From Melioribacter roseus (GTDB taxonomy: Bacteria; Bacteroidota; Ignavibacteria; Ignavibacteriales; Melioribacteraceae), in the NCBI GenBank assembly GCA_020723165.1, contig DYJK01000014.1:1-48113 (forward strand): a stretch of 48,113 nucleotides of DNA, read 5' to 3'. The notes under the pieces were generated by a model. The model saw only the letters and a list, made by a program, of their open reading frames with translations. It did not search any database and was not told the DNA's origin. This document shows positions 46,015-48,113 of this stretch, piece by piece (positions within the stretch are counted from its first letter, which is position 1; each line of letters begins with the position of its first letter). The translations under genes and the position numbers were made by a program.

Positions 46015-46215
46015 ACTTAACGGTATAACGGCTTCGCCAATAAGCGGTCGCCCCAGAACAGCGATGCCACTTATAAAACAACTGCCAATAATTATAAAAA
46101 CATTTATTTAGCAGAACTACTTTACAAAACAACATTAAACGGAAGCGCAAAACCAGTAATTAAACAAATGCCAAATGCGAAAACGGCGTCCGCTTGATTG
46201 GCTCGTATGTTAATA
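46015..46215 (-). repeat. Long imperfect inverted repeat, attC-like
   Basis: On the minus strand the left arm reads GTATTAAC...GAGCCAATCAAGCGGACGCC (46214 downwards) and the right arm GGGGCGACCGCTTATTGGCG then AAGCCGTTATAC (ending near 46022). CCAAT-AAGCGG-CGCC pairs with its complement except for single-base differences, and TTAAC pairs with GTTA at the outer ends. The arms are about 150 bases apart. The ATG of the M50-like gene is 20 bases beyond the GTTATAC end, as in integron cassettes. Directly visible repeat; cassette reading is inference. Confidence 0.5.
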
Positions 46216-46253
46216 CCAAACATTAAATTCTATTTTTAGAACAACTAATTGGC

Positions 46254-46354
46254 AAAGTCATAGGAGAGATATGAGTGGCTAGATATCTCAATATAAAGAA
46301 TATCGTTAACAAGATTTCACTCCCTATGACTTTCCGCTTCATCGAATCTTGTTA
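46254..46354. repeat. Two overlapping inverted repeats
   Basis: AAAGTCATAGG (46254-46264) pairs with CCTATGACTTT (46323-46333), 11 of 11. TAACAAGATT (46307-46316) pairs with AATCTTGTTA (46345-46354), 10 of 10. The two cannot form at once without interlocking. They lie between the ChaN/EreA-like gene stop (46399) and the 46015-46215 element. The gap 46004-46398 as a whole has no coding frame. Confidence 0.6.
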
Positions 46355-46398
46355 TATGTAATTACAAGTTGTGAGCTTATTCATTAACGAATTACACT

Positions 46399-48009
46399 TT
46401 ATAAAGATGACCATCGTTTTATATTTTCACCGTTACTTTTAATCTTCTCGATAATTGCTTCTTTAGTAGCTCTATTTATTCCAAACCATTTTTCAACACT
46501 TGTTTTTGTCATTATAGCACGTCTATTCAATTCTTTAACATATTCATCTGTAAGAATATCATAAAACAAGTATTCTCCTTGTTCCGATTCTAAAGATTCT
46601 AAGAAAATGTAAGCATCATAATTATTTTCAAAATTACCGGTTTCTTTATCGTAAGTAATTTCATAGAGACCATCAAAAAGCTCTTTACCAAATGGACTGT
46701 CTTTTAATTTAAAAGCTATCGGTCTATTTCCAGACTTTGCAAAAATTGAATCAAAAAGCCCGTTTCTAATTAATCCGTGAATTGTGCCGTCATTACTAAT
46801 AATAGCACAATGTTGAAAAATTGAAAAAACTTCTTGGGAAAAGAATATTTTTGACAGCTGAGCTGCCGCTGTTGGTTTAGATTCGCTTTTAGGCCTTCCT
46901 ACTCCAAATCCGGAAACAGGTGATTTGAAAGCGTGGCCATTACCTACTATAAACAGATTATTTCGTTTATCTTTTTTTGTCAAAATTGTTTCTGAAATAA
47001 TCTTAGCCATTTGTTCATTTCTATCTAAAAGGTTATTAAAATGAGTTTTCATTTCTTCATAATTTTTAAATGATCCAAAGGGTCTGGGTTCATCTACACA
47101 CACAACTTTTATTCTTTTTTCTTCAGGTTGAGATTTATTCAATTTCCATATTTCTATCATAAATTCATACATCCCTCTATCATACCACCCATTTATTTGA
47201 ACGTCGCGGAAAATATTCAGAATTATTTCGGTATCTATTTTTTCATCAGCAAAAAATTTATCAAGTTCATTTTGTTTATCGGAAGAAAGCTCCATAAACA
47301 CAGTCCCGACCTTTTCAGCAAATGTCAGATCATTGATTACACTTTTCATCAAATCCCAGGATATTTTGCGTCTATGTATTTCACCATATACAACAATCTT
47401 ATAATTGGTCAATGCATCAAGAATAAAATCTTTTGGTGCACTCCCATTATTTTTTAAATAAGCAGTAAATGAGGACGTATCGGTCGATACTGATTTAAGT
47501 TCTTTAATCCGAGGTATATAATTTAGGAAATTGTTACACTTTCTTTTAAATACTTCTATTGCATTATTCAAATCATTCCCCAAGTCTTCGCCGGCATTTA
47601 ACCAGTTACCATCTTCACAACTTAAATATGTAATTATACACATAGGTTCGGAATAATCGGTTATAACTCCCGCAATAGAATCTTTATAAATAATTACTGC
47701 TTTGATTTTTGTATTTAGTAATTTTTCTTTTTTTTCTTTACTTACTTCAATGTCGGATGAATTTGGTTTAGGGAAATACCCTCTATTACGGTATGTATTT
47801 ACGACTTGATACAATCCTTGTTTTCCCTCCGATTGTAAATATTTGAAAGTAATAAATGAATTAAGCGGCGAACTTAAATCAAACTGATCTTGATATTCAT
47901 TTACTTTCTTATTGATATCGTTTAATATAAAATCCTTTTCAGTATTTTGAGCATTTGTGAATGTAGAGAGAATAATTAAGAGAATGGTTAGAGTAAATGC
48001 TTGTTTCAT
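46399..48009 (-). CDS. Secreted protein with ChaN/EreA (Tiki-superfamily)-like domain
   Basis: 536 residues from ATG at 48009, chosen because it begins a clean signal peptide (MKQAFTLTILLIILSTFTNA, cleaved before Q); the frame runs to 48045 without family support. AAAGGTG lies eight bases upstream. The first ~200 residues are unassigned. From about 205, YKIVVYGEIHRRKISWDL, then VGTVFMELSSDKQNELDKFF, YDRGMYEFMIEIWKL and FIVGNGHAFK follow the layout of the erythromycin-esterase/ChaN group, with a GExH start, a conserved Glu and a late GxxH. Members include macrolide esterases and heme-binding lipoproteins; activity here is unknown. Single-gene unit in the accessory region. Confidence 0.6.
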   Translation of the reverse strand: MKQAFTLTILLIILSTFTNAQNTEKDFILNDINKKVNEYQDQFDLSSPLNSFITFKYLQSEGKQGLYQVVNTYRNRGYFPKPNSSDIEVSKEKKEKLLNTKIKAVIIYKDSIAGVITDYSEPMCIITYLSCEDGNWLNAGEDLGNDLNNAIEVFKRKCNNFLNYIPRIKELKSVSTDTSSFTAYLKNNGSAPKDFILDALTNYKIVVYGEIHRRKISWDLMKSVINDLTFAEKVGTVFMELSSDKQNELDKFFADEKIDTEIILNIFRDVQINGWYDRGMYEFMIEIWKLNKSQPEEKRIKVVCVDEPRPFGSFKNYEEMKTHFNNLLDRNEQMAKIISETILTKKDKRNNLFIVGNGHAFKSPVSGFGVGRPKSESKPTAAAQLSKIFFSQEVFSIFQHCAIISNDGTIHGLIRNGLFDSIFAKSGNRPIAFKLKDSPFGKELFDGLYEITYDKETGNFENNYDAYIFLESLESEQGEYLFYDILTDEYVKELNRRAIMTKTSVEKWFGINRATKEAIIEKIKSNGENIKRWSSL

Positions 48010-48045
48010 ATTATTGCACCTTTTATGTGAGTGATCTTTACCCAA

Positions 48046-48113
48046 TATACATATTACATATAACGGCGTGTTATGTTAAAGTTCAATAACAACCGTCTTG
48101 AGTTCTCGTTTAT
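48046..48113. other. Edge sequence with attC-like end
   Basis: TAACGGCGTGTTATGTTAAA (48061-48080) shares GTGTTATGTTA, though on the opposite strand, with the end of the 42.9 kb composite repeat (minus strand near 42911-42921). Read on the minus strand it is TTTAACATAACACGCCGTTATAT, placed about 55 bases before the ATG of the last gene. It is probably part of a further boundary repeat continuing outside the window. Confidence 0.35.

Noticed and set aside
44136-46398. Transposase or integrase genes in the accessory region
   Set aside because: All frames in the gaps are short and without family features; only repeats are present, so mobility would need factors from elsewhere.

Overview
The window looks like a chromosome piece from a low-GC bacterium of the Ignavibacteria / Bacteroidota-Chlorobi side of the tree. 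This is inferred from the gene content: an alternative complex III (ActA-F) joined to an A2-type cytochrome oxidase, a glgA linked to an envelope lipoprotein/outer-membrane/TPR set, DUF1343 and DUF4143 proteins, and a TTTG/TAnnTTTG-like promoter before glgA. No rRNA, tRNA or CRISPR array was found.

Layout. (1) 1-1837: the 3' part of a DrmB (DISARM defence) gene, cut by the window edge. (2) 1971-6267, minus strand: a tight operon hutI-ftcD-fchA-namZ, giving the lower half of histidine degradation to one-carbon folate plus an exo-muramidase-like exported protein. (3) 6429-15265, plus strand: glgA, gmhB, an envelope lipoprotein, an outer-membrane protein, a TPR protein, glyA, tatC and a polyprenyl diphosphate synthase. 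(4) 15493-30201, plus strand: a 14-gene respiratory operon, actA, a small Tat-like protein, actB, actC, a fused actD-actE, actF, a monoheme cytochrome c, SCO, cytochrome oxidase subunits I, III, IV and II, heme O synthase, and a polytopic cytochrome c whose membrane part looks like a degenerate CydA. A hairpin terminator follows. (5) 30393-42094, plus strand: a DUF4143 ATPase, prmC, dtd, a phosphomutase-like metalloenzyme, comEC, murB, an MFS/POT-like transporter, a repeat-flanked four-helix-bundle gene, an SLC13-type transporter and an M19 dipeptidase. (6) 42275-48113, minus strand: accessory DNA with single unrelated genes (lipoprotein, EamA exporter, RibD/DHFR-like reductase, M50-like membrane peptidase, ChaN/EreA-like secreted protein), separated by 300-400-base gaps that contain recurring inverted-repeat modules.

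How it works together. Region 4 is a self-contained quinol to cytochrome c to O2 chain: ActB/C/F with ActA and ActE would pass quinol electrons to c-type cytochromes and on to the A2-type oxidase. SCO and CtaB serve oxidase assembly, and TatC just upstream could export the Tat-signal ActB. Polyprenyl synthase could supply the quinone tail. These links are inferred from family knowledge and gene order.

The least explained parts are: the cassette-like region 6 with attC-like boundaries; a roughly 110-base repeat present in opposite orientations at 1.87-1.98 kb and 43.06-43.15 kb, bracketing about 41 kb of core genes with accessory genes outside on both sides; the actD-actE fusion; and the CydA-like/cytochrome c hybrid at the end of the respiratory operon.
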